From NCBI GenBank assembly GCA_914767715.1, contig OU612075.1, positions 18,476,001 to 18,540,000 on the forward strand: 64,000 nucleotides of DNA. Direction: 5' to 3'. The position numbers and the translations under genes are program-made. Of the stretch, positions 13,334-27,400 are shown piece after piece. Each line of letters begins with the position of its first letter. The first letter of the stretch is position 1. The DNA comes from Membranipora membranacea (Eukaryota; Bryozoa; Gymnolaemata; Cheilostomatida; Membraniporidae). A model generated the notes under the pieces. That model worked only from the letters and a program-made list of their open reading frames with translations. It was not told where the DNA came from and made no database searches.

Positions 13334-16300
13334 CTATTCGTCATCTCCACTTCCCACATCACCACCAATAGAATAAGCAGGCAGGCTAGGGTAGGAGTTT
13401 GATGAGGTTTGACTTCTGCAAGGTTGTCCGCCCTTACATTTTACTATTCTGAGTTGTCCTCTTCGTCCTGTCAGTGCAGCTCTGTTGATATCTTCATCAT
13501 CACTTTGCACAGAGTCTTGCTCATCTTCTGATCCTGATAGAATAAAATGTAATTTCAAATTATTAAAGCTGCAAACTTTCAATTCATTCATTGTTTTCAT
13601 TTTCATTTTCAAAATCAGTTTACCGCCTATAGCTGTAGACAAGACAATGTATTATAGGAGGGAGTTTGGGATAAACTCCAAACTCCCTAATTATAGTATT
13701 ATACAACATACTGCAGCTATACCGGGAGTTGTTCTCTTTTATACAATGGGGAGGCAACTACTTCAAAATAACATACGATTATTACCTTGGATGTTGAAGT
13801 CCTGTTGTTGGCTTCCAGCCTCATTTTCAGCCTTGCAGGAATATTCTCCTTCATCGTACCTCTGGAAGTTTCTGATTGAAAGCTTAGAGACCACTGAGTT
13901 CACTCTATATGATGGTTCGTAGGACTGAAAAATAAATATGGCATAATATAAACATCACACTAAAGTATAACCCATACCTCCCTAGTTGTCACATGACTAT
14001 TGCCTTTGGTTTATGTATTCATATTCACTGATTTATCTTCATCTCACCATGGTAACTTTAGAACTCAACTCAACTCATATTGACGAGTCAATTAATGACA
14101 CTTACGCTGACGGAGTACTTGTAGGAGTTGCTGATTTGTCGGCCATCTTTGTACCATGTGACCTCGGGTATAGGCTCACCGCCGGTATCACATCTCAGAT
14201 GTACATCATCTCCGTACACAGGTGACTTAGCGTGCTGTGAGATAATAGAAGTGAGCTGGAATCCACCAATGAAGGCTTGGATCTCCCAGGGCCTCTCTGT
14301 AAAACACAAAACCAGGATATGATTAAATTATTGATTAGTTTGTTTGAAGAAGAAACACGTTACCTTTGCAACTTATCTTTTTAAAAAATAATGAAATGAA
14401 GCTGTTGAAGTTTTAAAAGGTGTCCATTCTTCTTAGATAAAATCGTTGAGGACTTTTTCTGAAGGAAGATTGCTTGATTGACCTTGCAATGGTTTCTAAA
14501 AATGATGGCCAGTTTTGCAGTTTAAAAATAGGCTGTTCTAACTTTTCCACACCTGAGAGGCAATAAGCCATTGGTCAGCAGATAAAAGATTATTCAAAAG
14601 ATCAAGTGCGAAATAAATTGAATTATGCTCCTCCCTCAAAGGCATCTAAATTTGTACCTCTTAGATCTATTTACAAATCATTTAACATTTTAATACTATG
14701 CAATACTGTTAATGTCTATGGAAATACCGATAGTTTATTGAATTATTAAATTATCGAAAAACTCAAAACCGGATCCTAAGCGATCGATGCCACAGGCATC
14801 CACAAATCAAGGAATTCAGGTGTTGATGGGCATTGAATATTTGCTACCTAATTGTTTTCATTAGAGTAGCTGCTCAATATTTTGCGGTTTTTTGGTACGA
14901 ATCTTTGTTCTTACGAATTTGCCTCCTCAAACTTTCACTGATTAAGGATATGGTTTTTGGTTATGCCATCAATTTATCGGCCCTGGAGCACTTCCCTGAT
15001 CTGTAGTCAATAGACACTTGTGCAATGCCCTCAAGATCAAAAACAGTGGATATTCCTTTTATATATGAAAAAATGGAGACCATTAGCAGTTAACAATGTA
15101 CCTGATCACAGGTGTAAAGTGGCGCGAGCAAGGTAATCAAAACCAGGGGCTAAAATAGCCAATTTTTGGCAAGCTGCCCCAACCTGAAAACATGCTCTCA
15201 ATCTACTCAATACTATCTGATGCGATGTAATTAGTTAATCTAATATTGAGTAATCATACAAAGGAAATTTAACTGGTCATTAACATCAATATTTGATGTA
15301 ATGTTTTAAAGGAATGTTACACAACTCTTTTGTGTCCAAAAAAATTCCTTCGATTCAAACATGCATAGCAACAGGTTAATCAAAGTTGAACTTGATTGTT
15401 AGGAAAGATCAAGGGTGTATATCCAAACACCTGCTCTTAAAGATTAATCCACAAATTAACCCTCTATATGAGAAAAAAAAAAAAATATCCTATCCTATAT
15501 TTTGAAATTTAAATCATATTTCATTCACTCAAGGGTCAATTAAACATATTCTGATATTAGCTATCTGCCTACCTTTCACAGTGACGGTGAAGTGACGTCT
15601 GACAGGGGAACCAACTCCCTCCTCGACATGACAAGTGAATATACCAGCCTGGTTCCTCTGGATGTTAGGGATGGTCAATGTTCGTCCCTGTAATTGTTAA
15701 GAACAGCTATTATGTATCCAAGTCTTTTCGCATGAGACATGAAACCATATAGATAGTAATATCTAAGTCAAAGAAAAGCTGAAACTGGAGTTGTCATGAG
15801 TCAACAATGGAGATATCTCTGTGGTATTGCATCAATGGATATATTTCTGTTGCATTGTGGGAAAATGTAAACTTACAGCGACACGGTCGAAGCCTCGGGT
15901 GACATCAATGTTGTTGCCATCAGCGTCCTTTGCTGTCCACCAGACGTTGATTCTGGGATTCTGTGGCTTACAGAAGAGGTTGAGGGTATCGCCTGAGCTA
16001 AGTGAGGTCTCCTTGGCTGAGATTGAGATGGTATCGCCTTGAGGGGCTGAAAAAGTAAAGGTAAGAAAGTGAAAGGTGGGCACGGTCTGTGTGTGATTAG
16101 TATGACGCAGGAGTGATTTAACAAATTAAGCCTTAATTAGTATCATGCGCTGCTTTTATCTGACGTAATGTGAACAGGAACCCGGTCTTGAGTCTCAATT
16201 ACTGTTGAAAATCATCATAATTCAATCATATAAGATAAATCAGGGATGGAATCATGTGCTGTCATGAGTTTTTTTACATCCCTTTGTACTCAAATGTCTA

Positions 16301-19300
16301 ATATACAAGCACTTAGTAATGAGATAATTGGAGGAGGGATAACTTAAACAATACAGAAAGACCCAAGTCCTATAGCCTTATATGGTCCAACTGAGTCCTG
16401 AAGATGACTTTAAAAATTATTTGGCCACCTATCATGCCCTCACAGGTGTGCCCTAGTTATCAATACTCACCATCGACTTGCAGTGTGGTGAATCGTGTAA
16501 CAGTTCCTGTCACAGTAGGCAGACTACACTTATACTCCCCAGCGTCTTCGGGCAGGGCGTCTTTGATGATGAGAATTGAGAAGGAGTTATCGGGGAAAGT
16601 CACAACTCTAAGTCTGTCGTCTGGAAGTCGCACCTGGGTACCAGCGGCCATTATAACTGGTCGAGCCTGGCTGGATTCTGAAAGCTTGGTCCACCAGATC
16701 TGTGTGGAATAAGAGGAATCATGGTTATTAAATGTCTATTGTGTATTGTCCATTAGTTTGACCATCATTAAGACAACCTATAATTCCAAAGTTTTTAAAT
16801 ATGGAAGCAGGTCAAATTTAAATAATTGGAGCTAGTGTGTTGTAATGTTATGAATGCCAATTAAGTGAAGTTTGAAAAAAATTGAGCATCCAAAATAATT
16901 AAGACGGCAAAGTAATTGCACTGGCGGCGGTATAATATTGCAAAAGCGCCCGAGGCGGCGGGACGAGAGCCTCTTTTGGGTCTGACCTGATGTTGCCATG
17001 GGGTAAATGAGTAAGAAAACATTTGGTGGAATTCCACATGATTTCTCACAGAAAATGGCCACACAAGTTACATGATAAAATTTATGTTCCAGGTTAGCTA
17101 TATCTAGCCCGATCCTGTTACGTGTTGTTTGGCAAGTACATCGATAAGATTTCACTTCTATCGAGTTTCGTATTTGTTTGTTTCTTATGAGAAAATTGAG
17201 ATGGTTATGTCATGAGAATGTTTTTATTTATACATAATCTAGGGCCCGATACCCCCAAGGTACCCTAATATCCCCAATGGCCAATTAACAGCCCTGGATC
17301 TGCCAAGTCAAGCCTTTGTGGCCATTCAATTGTCCTTAGCCACAGTGAAATTCACAAGCATTTTTCGTAACAATAGAATTGTTGTCGCTTGATAATTAGT
17401 CTCAAGACTTGTTTTTACCGAAACAGGTAAACAATAGATGCAAGCACACATTGCTTATGGAGGCCGACTTCATCACAATACAGTCAAGTTTTTAAACATG
17501 AAAGCAAAATAAAAACACATGATACCCTCTGACAGGATAAATTGAGAATTATTAGCTAATCATATCGTGTTAGTTTTTCTGTAAGTGTTTGCCTTTTTCA
17601 ATGAGCTCCTAAATGATCTTGATTGGGCATCCAATTACATTAGCTTACGCGAACCACTTGTACCTGTTTCAATGTATGCACTATCACTCACAAATTTATA
17701 ACGCAATACACAGGTGAATTACACTACCAGCATGTTTTTTGGCCAAAATCATGATTGATGCAATTGCATTAAAGTCATGTACCTCCTGAAGCCTAGCCTA
17801 AGATCTCTAAATGAAACACCCTAAAACCACACAAAAGTATAAGCAGTTGGACATTGGGTAGAAGGTTTCAAAGGAGCTAAGGCTACTATAAACTTACCTT
17901 TGCCTGGGTGTAGGCGCCGATTTGGTCCACATCATCAAAGGTACAATGGATAATGGCAGTATCTCCGATGTTCACTCGCTCGGTAGCAGCGTCATCGTTC
18001 TCCTGTGTGGCCGCTGGCGTCAGCCTTGTCTCAATGTTTATTTTGTTAGAATCAGCAGTGGCGACAGCGGGTCTCACTGGTTTGGTGGGCTTATCTGTCA
18101 ACAACAAAGAAAGTTAAAAGTGAGCGATTTTTTGGAAGAAAATCGCTGATCGAGTCAAATCATTAAAACAAACAAACGTAATACTTTTAGGTGCCACTTG
18201 ACTTTAGACTCAGTGACTTTGGGATCATGATTGTGATTGACCAACTTAAATTATGGTGGAAAAGTTAAGGATGCCTCAGGGAGAGGTTGGTGCCAACGTG
18301 TTGTCTAAATTCAGTGACGTTGGGTGCTCACTAAATTGGTCATACACCCAATTAGGGCTGACTTGTTTTATCGCTGTTGTTTACAACCAAGCAGCAAGTT
18401 TTGCCTTCCATTCAGGCGGCTTTCGGCAGAACATAAGATTGAACTGTAGAGATTTAGAGATAACGATCTAGGAGAATGCTGCTGGTGCACGCTACGTCAA
18501 GACCACCCGTATCGGGAGAAGTCAACCTTAAACAGTGCAGCGTTGCCTGGGGCCAAAACAAAAGAGCAGCAATACTATAATTACGCGCTCAGAAAGGCTC
18601 CAATGCAAGGAGGCGAAGTCCTTTTAAAAAGGATTTCAATGACAGCAATACTTATTCAAATTAAAAATAGGGCTGCCCTATCGTTGATCTGTACAAATGG
18701 ATCGATATGTTTGTTGTGGCTATTATAAATTTGAATTTTTGAAACGATAAAATGATGAATCAGCCAGTTGGGTGCATATATTCGCAAAGAAATTTCGTTG
18801 TCAAATAATTAAATTTGCCGAGAAGATTTCAAATTAGTGTTGCCTTGCCATGAGTAATCATCTTGTTAGTCTTTTATGGGAATCTATGAGATTGGGATGT
18901 GTGTTGAAAAGTTAGCATTTAAACTGTGTCATACCAACAGTCTTTATATATAACTTTAGGGTTATACCTTGGAGGTCTGAAACACCTGGGGTGAAAGATT
19001 TTCAAAATTTGAAGAAAATATGGCGCTCTCGGTGGTCTGAGACCAGGGACCTATATCTGCTGACATTTGGCTTGTTGTGTTTCCAGCCCCTTTTATATTT
19101 TATTTGTGTCAATAGGAGAAGTATGAATATTATTATCAGCGGTCCTATTTACGATGCATTATGATTGGTCATAAAATTACGATTGGAGATAAGAAAGTGA
19201 GAATTTCTAAGACCCAGCTGGGTGACATTGTGCCCCCTGGTTATAAACGAATTGGCCTGGTAGGGTCTGGCAATTTCATGAACACTAATAATACCCGCAG

Positions 19301-20946
19301 AATACACGTTTCTAAACTAAATCCATGGTGCATGAAAATATTCCGACATTCCACCACAATCGACAAAGTCTGATATCATGAGAGAGGTAGAGAACTTTAG
19401 ACCGTTGAACATTGAATAATAGACAAACTCATGGTAAATTTCCTCATTAATCTCAAATCTTTTATATAAGCTTATAGACCCGTCTGGGACCCTGGAAAAG
19501 TGAACACGTTTCCATTAGATCAAACCGTACAGGCTTAGCCCTAATGCATACCGTGCGCTCATTCGCAGACACAGTCGACTAGAAAATCACAAAAGAAGTT
19601 ACATATTCACACACTCTAATTTGTTTTTGCAGACAAAGAAACAAACAAAAAACGTTTGAGAATTTGCTATAGAACAGCCCGCCCAAGACTGAAATGCCCT
19701 TACAAATTTCATCATAGCTCCGAAGGCTAGCTCACGTTAATGAGCAGCTGAGGTAAGTTAACCCCAGTCATATTAAAAAACAATGCTAACTCACAAACAA
19801 ATTTATGATGTGATCAATAATTGGTTTATTAATTGTGATCAAATATAAGACAATGTAGAATTTCTCCGGTGACCACAGTCAAAATATGGCTGGGGTAAGC
19901 ATACCAAGTGACCAGTGGATACAATTGCAAAACGTAAGCAGAAATGTCTGGGTATTTTTGACTGGGTGCATGGAGTGCTATATTTTACGAGGTGCCTCGA
20001 AATCTGATTGATTTTCCCATGTTGAACAATGCCAATCGCACTCATTGAATCCGAGGCATGTATACAACTTATTGATCCAATGACTAATATGCATTCAGGA
20101 TGTCATCAACAACATAGACAGATAGTCATGGTTTATTGCATGGGAGTTGTGCAACTATGTTCAATTGGTAAACTGGCAAGCAAATGTTTAATTCATTGTT
20201 AAAATGATGGCTTTGTAATATGTAACAATATAATTAAATGACGAAATTGTAATACATGACTGCATAATCAGGTTAAAAAATGCTGAAAGTATGTGAGCGA
20301 TTTGTTCAATTTGAAAATGTGATGATGATAAAACTCACTGAATTTCTTGTCAGGGGTGATGGCGTTGTGCTGGTCTGTGAAGTCGTAGGATCCCTCTCGG
20401 CCGGCCTTGAGTGCAGATGCTGGTCCGATGACATCATTAGTGGTTTCAGCTTTCTCCTCTGGTCGTCGGACGACTTTGATCAGTTTCCTTCTGGGACCTC
20501 TTCCTCTTTGGACTGGTCGGACATTGCCTCCGAACCCGGGAGCATTGATCAGATATCTGTAAAGAAGAACAAAATTTAAATTTACACATTGAGCAAGATG
20601 GACACAACTCACAGCCGAACATTGAGTCAACCCTTACAACAACATCAGCATACCGTATTCAATTAAATTTTAAACCAATGCAGTAATGAATGTAGTAATG
20701 AATTGAATTAAGTGTTAAACATAATTCAAGAAAAAAATTTCAAAATAAATAAATATATAAATATGACAAAAGCTGTGTTTTAGCATTAGAAAAATAAATA
20801 ATTTCTTACCCAGGACGCCCCCTGCGCCTTCCTCCTCCCTGTACAGGATTCAGCCTATTCGTATTGAATCTGTAACTCCCGCTGCCGACTTGTGCTGCCA
20901 CAGCACACACCACGGCAGCAAACAAAATTATCACCTCTGTCCTCAT
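13334..20946 (-). CDS. Secreted three-Ig-domain protein, 9 exons, 531 aa
   Basis: Exons in transcript order: 20946-20810, 20556-20339, 18094-17898, 16699-16471, 16046-15877, 15687-15573, 14296-14106, 13924-13786, 13533-13334. All are GT-AG with matching phases; the CDS is 1596 nt. A signal peptide is clear (MRTEVIILFAAVVCAVAA). Residues about 20-90 are basic (GGGRRRGRPG, RGRGPRRKLIKVVRR). Ig1 is about 130-260 (IIHC ... DAGEYKC), Ig2 about 261-355 (NLFC, VWWTAKD, AGIFTC) and Ig3 about 360-465 (HLRC, VTWYKDG, DEGEYSC), each with its Cys pair and Trp. Ig domains are split between exons. The tail after Ig3 is acidic (SEDEQDSVQSDDED) and ends GSGDDE, without membrane or GPI segment, so secretion is expected. 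The layout recalls lachesin/IgLON-like adhesion proteins, but the basic N-terminus and the lack of an anchor differ. Role in adhesion or signalling is inferred from the fold only. Confidence 0.85.
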
Positions 20947-21050
20947 TTTCAAAAATGATTTTCCAACTTTTCTAGTTTTCAAAGATTTGTTTGTGCGTTG
21001 GTCAAATCAGTTCAGGATTTGTATTGAAATTTTTGCCAATGCACCCGCTA

Positions 21051-21057
21051 TTTTATA
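21051..21057 (-). promoter_or_regulatory. Candidate TATA box of the Ig gene
   Basis: TATAAAA on the minus strand, about 105 bases upstream of the ATG at 20946, with GC-containing sequence just after it (TAGCGGGTGC). This would place transcription start near 21020 with a short 5' UTR. Position-based inference. Confidence 0.4.
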
Positions 21058-21227
21058 TCATTTCGTATAATCAGACTTGCCATATAAATGTTTTGGATAG
21101 CTTGATTCAGACCTGCCCTGAATAAAGCATTCATAGTCGCTGTTGATAAATAATTCATCAGTTGATAATTTATTCCAATAATTCACTACATGAACCTTAA
21201 AGCCTGGTCATTGCCCTGCAAGGAGTG

Positions 21228-21391
21228 CAGGGGGGGGGGAGGGAGAGCAGGGAATGAGGTGGGGGAGCAAAGAAGAGGTGGAGGAGCAGGGAAGGGGTGG
21301 GGGAGCAGAAAACGGGTGGGGAAGCAGAGAACGGGTGGGGAAGCAGAGGACGGGTGGGGAAGCAAGGGGAGTAGGGAAGGGGTGGGGGAGA
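21228..21391 (+). repeat. G-rich minisatellite with runs of G
   Basis: Imperfect tandem copies of a unit of about 19 bp resembling ACGGGTGGGGAAGCAGAGA, preceded by a run of nine Gs. Repeated GGG/GGGG blocks on the plus strand could form quadruplexes. It creates spurious open frames on both strands. Confidence 0.75.
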
Positions 21392-22959
21392 ATGAGGGAG
21401 CAATGTACGTGCTTTATCAAGAGTTTGACATCTTAGCACAAGTCGCCATTCTAACTATAATACATTTATCTCAAACCAGATACTAACTCAGTGAGGGAGT
21501 GTGAACAGTAAGATGTTTATAAGCATTTTCAACAACGTACCAACTGTTTTTCCAAAAATATTTAAGCACACACAAGTTTTGTTCACTTAAATTTGAAACT
21601 TTTTACGCCCATCGATTGTCTAGCATCGAGAGACAACTGATGGATCAGAGGAAAAACAAGAGTAACTGCACTCCCAGACAACTTTAAATTCCTATGTCTT
21701 CAGTGCTCAGTTTCATTTACATAATAGTGAGAAAGTCTTTGTCGCAGTGCAGTCGTCACTTATGTAACACGAGAAAAATATTACGAACGATGAATGTGTG
21801 ACCATTTTTTTGAAAGCCCACACAGAGAGCAAACATGGGTTATGATAGAATAAGGCCTACTATACAAACAATACCAGGTAATGCAACAGGAACTTTGCGC
21901 TCAAATTTCATGTACAAGGTTGAATAAATAAATAAAGATGGTCATTTTGGAACCTAACATAATAAACTAAAACTGAGTAGAGGTCTTTATAAATGACACA
22001 CCGTAATTGAGGTATTTAATGAAAACTGATGAGAAAGACCCTTAAAATATGATAGTTGAATAAGAAAGGCGCTGCTAAGGTTTGTGAGATTAGATGGAGA
22101 CAGAGCAGCCAAAGCCACCGTCAGAGCTGCGGTTAAAGAATATTTATCAACGGTGAAAATGGCGCATGATACCCCAAGTTTTCTCTTAGAATAAACTTAG
22201 ATGACAATTGTGGAAACTTTGGTTAAAAGAAGATGCCCCTGGCATGAAGCTGTGAAGTGCTTAGATATGATCCATTACGAATTATCAGCTCTAATTGACG
22301 CCACCAACCAGATAAACATGCCCAAGTATTTTCTCTGGTATTTTTCATATATGAGAATTGACAGTAGGTAGGATCTATTCCAAGGGAATTGAGACAAATC
22401 TTTCAGGAAAAAAGGGATAAAGCTATTGTTGAAAAGAGGTGGAAAAAGAAGTTTTCCATAGCATACCAAGAAATTAAGACAATAATGTTGTTGAGAGAGA
22501 GGGGAGATAGCAATGGAGAAAAGGGGAAACAGGAAGAAAAATGATATAAGGTATGCATTTATTATACAGACCATCATCAGTATTGAGAAAAAGATTAATG
22601 AATGAATATATAGATTTGCTAGCAAATCAAAATCTTCACTTATAATGAAAGAGTTACATTTCGAAGAATTCCATGCTTCCGCTCCCGATCATAATGGATT
22701 TTTCTGACGGCAAAGGCCGGGAGCCGGTATGCTGACCGACTTCATATCAGAGCTGTTTTTAATAATTGTAGGAGGAACGTATTTAAAAAATGAAGATATG
22801 ACGTCAGTATTGGTAGCTGTTTGTGCGTTGTATCTGTATTTGGACCATTTATCTGTATCACCATTATTAGCTGGGCTTGTATACTTTTTTCATTAAATAG
22901 AGACAACTAAACGGATACGAACCAATATATGTCAGGCCCGTAGTTCTAGGGGAGGCAGA

Positions 22960-23190
22960 GATGTTCTCCTAGTTTGCTCAATATTGTGGCCTTAAAATGC
23001 TAGAATTGAATATATCATGTCAGAATCAGCTCAGTTGGGACTTCCATTTGCTTTTTATATCATTAAAACGCTTTGGAGGCAGGGGATTAACCCCAGACCC
23101 CTCAGGAGGAGCTTACAATACTTAACCTAGTGTTACTTCACACCCTCAAGGAATTCCACTTCCCTTACCATATTTCGTACACTACAGCCC
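22960..23190 (+). repeat. Dispersed repeat, copy 1
   Basis: The minus strand of 57020-57225 matches this interval over about 200 bases, with blocks such as TGTCAGAATCAGCTCA, AAACGCTTTGGAGGC and GGGGATTAACCC. The two copies have diverged by scattered substitutions and small gaps. Class unknown. Confidence 0.6.
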
Positions 23191-24451
23191 TGTATGTTTG
23201 CGTTTTACCATCTGGTCGTCGATGAAAATATGCTGTTGCCATGCGTCATTTGCGCGAGATCCTGTTCATAACAATTTCCATGTAAATATTTGGAAATCTC
23301 ATTGAAAGGCAGCAATTTAAGCAATATCTGCCATTAATTATCGAGAACTAAAAAAACTGTACTGCGTCATACTCCCTAACAGTGCTAGTTTGTTGCTAAA
23401 TGTTTTTTAACAAATTGCTTATTTGATTTTGCTGCCTTCTTGACTGCTTGTGCACATTAGTAACCTCCAAATGCACCAAATAATATCAAATAGCTTTTAT
23501 TGCCCATTGATTCTTGATTTGCTATGCAGTGCCGAAAAGTCTACTGAGCATTTCAATGCGTTATGAAATCAGTGATTAGGAATGCGACATTCAGAAGCCA
23601 AATTTTTCAGCCTAATTGGTTGCGAGGTGTAAAAAAGTAAACAAATAGTCAGGTTATCGGCACCCGCATATTGAATAACACTTTCACAATATTGGATGAC
23701 ATCAGGTACAAATGCTTGACATTACACATTAGAACAACAGACCCACTTGTTAGAACTTTTCTCAAGCATACCAAAGCTTTTGATATCAAGGATCAGTACT
23801 AACTTTGGCACCAAGGTCAAAATGGGTGCATAGCGACTCCATGTACTGGCTAGTCAAAATGAATTAAAATCATTTTAATGATTTATTGAAAAAGTTCAAA
23901 TTCGGTCAACTTCAATTTTTGAGGCATTGCTGCAATGCCAATCATCTCAAAGTTTCTCATAATAAAGAGAAACTGCATCTTTCACATAAGGGCGAAAAAA
24001 AAAACAAGATAAGAGGTCAACAAAAATCATCTATCTCAGATTCAAGGGGTTGCAACAAGCTAAGGTGATTAAGGCACTGATGCTGCAGTATAAAAGATCT
24101 CAATATTGAGATGAATAACCTAATCAACTATCGATTATTATCTAGTGTTAAAATTAAAATATTTTTTAAGCAGAGCAGCAAACTGTACCAAATAGCAGAG
24201 TTGACTTGATTGAGAACTATTTGTGCTCCAAAACCACCTTAATTCTGTTTATGATTTACAAAGCAACTATTGTGTATTACAACCACCACAATCTTGATAC
24301 TTTCTACATGTATTTTTCCATTTTGATGATAATGCGTTTGATTTTAAATTGGACATACACACATATGAAACTAATAAATATATAACGAACTACAACAGCT
24401 CAGCTGCGGACACATAATAATATGAACAATGTGGAGGCCCAAATAAATGCA

Positions 24452-27400
24452 TTATCTCACAACAGAAAACCTGCGTCCATTGCGGCCAAGGCCAGAGGTG
24501 TAATCATGATCATCATACATGTATGCCGCCCCCCTCCTCCCTCCTGAATATTTCGAAGACCTTGGCCTTTCTTCTTCCTCATCCTCATCAGAATAGCGAC
24601 TGTGACGTCCACGCGAGCGAGACCGAGGTCTGTAACTGTAATCCTCATCCTCCGAGCCTGTCGATAATCTGTCGTGTGTGCTCTTTGTCCATTTTACCGA
24701 TTTCTTTCTGCTCTCAGAGCATGGGCGATCAAATGATCTTGTTAGGGAATTGTCCTCACTTATAGAGTTTATAGGACTCAATGTTCTACTCCTCTGACGA
24801 CTGTTCCTCCCATTGCAACACCTGCAATATCCAATTAATGCTTTCAAATTAAAATTTACAACATTACATTACCTACTATAGAGGAGCGCTTATAGACTTG
24901 AGTTAAGATTGGTATTGACTCAATGTTAGCAAGTACCAAATTTTGCTGTATGAGCTACGAGTTCATATAAAAAATTGAGCTTGAGTAAATATTAGTTAGT
25001 CATAAATTTAGGTTATTCAAAACTGAGCAAAACAGCCAAAACTTTGCTCCTGCACTTCTAGGGATAATAATGGCTTTTTCCTTTGGTTAATCAAGGATAT
25101 CGCTAGCAGGCCTCCGAAAAATGTAACCAACAACATTGGAAAATTTCTTCTGAGCATAATTTATGACCTCAAAGCTGTTTTCCTCAAATACCCTTACCTC
25201 TTGGAGCTGCATTGGAAAGGATGGTTAAGTCGATTGGAGAGTAGCAAATTATGTGTTCTTTGTTTCTTTTAAACCTACCGTTAAAAAAAATTCTTCTCGT
25301 CTAGAATTATTGAGAGACACAGATTATCTCAGAACAGCCATTTTTCATATCACTCCAATAATAGTGTTAGAAGATTGTTGCATGTTAAATAAGCGCGCCC
25401 TAGTGTCATGTACTCAACTTCTGAACACACACAGCTACTATAAATGATTTAATATAGGTTTACCTGCTACTTCTCTTGGAGTTATCAGCAGGAGGAGATA
25501 AGTCTTCGTCTTGGTCGTCTAGTTTTGCTGCTAGTGAAGGATGTTCTCTGTTAAACTTTTCAATGATCTCTTCAAGTTGTCGGCGATCTCTATTTTCTTT
25601 CTCCTTATCAAAGTTGAAGCGCTTCTCAACAAGTTTTGTTATGTATGTCTGGCGTCGAGGTCTGTCGTAGAAGTCTGGTTCTACTATCGTTGGGGCAAAT
25701 GGATTGTCTTGTTGCGGGAAAGCTGTCATCCTCTTTGGAAAGATAAGTAAAATTGATTAACATATGAATAATTATATTCAGGGGAAAAACCGATATGATT
25801 TTTATGCGTTTTTGGTAGTAGCTGACTCAAACATTTGGGCCATTGTGACTAAAGTGGAGATATCAGTTATTAAAAAACAAGAAGAAAACTGGTGTATCGA
25901 ATGCAATACAAAGCCTAATCTCAAATATGACAACTGGTGTTATTACAATAATGAATGCACATCACTGGTCTTTGGTTGGAATTTCTTGCTATCACGACGC
26001 ATGACAGCATGAGGCAATATAATTGCAGGGAAGGTAAGGAAACTGCAAACGTATGGTTCATTCTATAATAATTCAGTCACATAAGATCCAACAACTTTAA
26101 AGCAGTTAAATATATTACGTGCAGCTTTGAGTAGGAAAAGAAAACCAATGTCACATTATTTGAAAGGGCACAGAGTTAGCACTCTAGAAGATTACCATGT
26201 GGAGGACACAAACCTAGCTAAAATGTCAGGAATTTTTGTAGATCAAGTATTGATCCAATTTTGCCTTCATCATATGCTGCTCCCTTCTACTGAATGGGCA
26301 GAATGTTTATCAGAGGGAGAGCAACTCCAATTTCAAGCAAATTGGATAAATTTGATGGTTCGCGACAGGTGTTATACCAGTGACACCTTATAAAGGTGAT
26401 GTTTAGGCTTGATGGCTTACAGGTAACTTACTCTGAATGAGTCTGGATGAACAGGTCTGGTATTTAATAAGGTGTGTACAATGATCAACACCATTGCAGT
26501 GCCAAGCAAGGTACCCCCTATTATGGCAACATATAACCAGAACCCAAGAGTTGGTGGCACCCCAGCCTGGGCGGCCGTGGGTTGTCCAGCAGCAAAGCCT
26601 TGGATGCCCGGTGGTATGTACTCCAGCCCCGTACAGCCACGAGCTTGCATCACCAACCCATAGTCACAGACACAAATGCCTTAAAAAGTGGGAGATCATG
26701 ATCATCTGTCATCATAGGCCACAGCAATCAGCACATAAACTCATGTGGATTTGAGCAGTTACTAGCGAGGGAACTCAAAATAAAAGTTCTCAAAGTCTAG
26801 ACATGATCATCCAGGACTACACAACAGGCTATTTACGGTGAAGCAAAAAAATACAGTATTGTACAATTATGGTAAGGGATAAACTGACACTCTAATAAAT
26901 AATTTAGCTAATATACTCTTAGAAATAAAAATCTATCCCCTTATACTTAGCTATCCTAATACAATTGACAGATCCATTGATATCTAGTCAAATTTCTACA
27001 CATTTGTATTCCTACCTGAGACACATCTGGCGTTAACATGGCGACAGTCTGGGCTGATAGAGCAAGCTGCCATACAGCGATTACCGATACAAGTCTCCCT
27101 CAGAGGTGATATACCCGGCTCACACTCGGAATTCTGTATACACCTGGAAAAGCCAACTTTTGCTTACATTTGTGACGTATGCATTGCGCTACAAGGTTAA
27201 ATTGTTGTTTTGAAATCATTTATCTGTGCTATAATTATTATACCATTTTTATTTGGCAGACAATATTATCCTGGTAGGATGTTTTACATAACATGTCAAA
27301 GAAAAAAGTTTGGAAAAAGGTGGGGGGAAGGAGAAGGTACAGGTAGGGTGGGTGTTTGGTGACGAGTTGCCAGTGTTGATATCATGGTGAACCCCTTTCT

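Larger units (their letters stand above)
21058..24451. other. Intergenic region, repeats only
   Basis: Apart from the G-rich minisatellite at 21228-21391 and a dispersed repeat at about 22960-23190, I see no exon with supporting splice sites on either strand. It lies upstream of the Ig gene and downstream of the membrane-protein gene, both on the minus strand. Confidence 0.4.

Noticed and set aside
21190-21486. Open frames of 60-98 codons on both strands
   Set aside because: Arise from the G-rich minisatellite.
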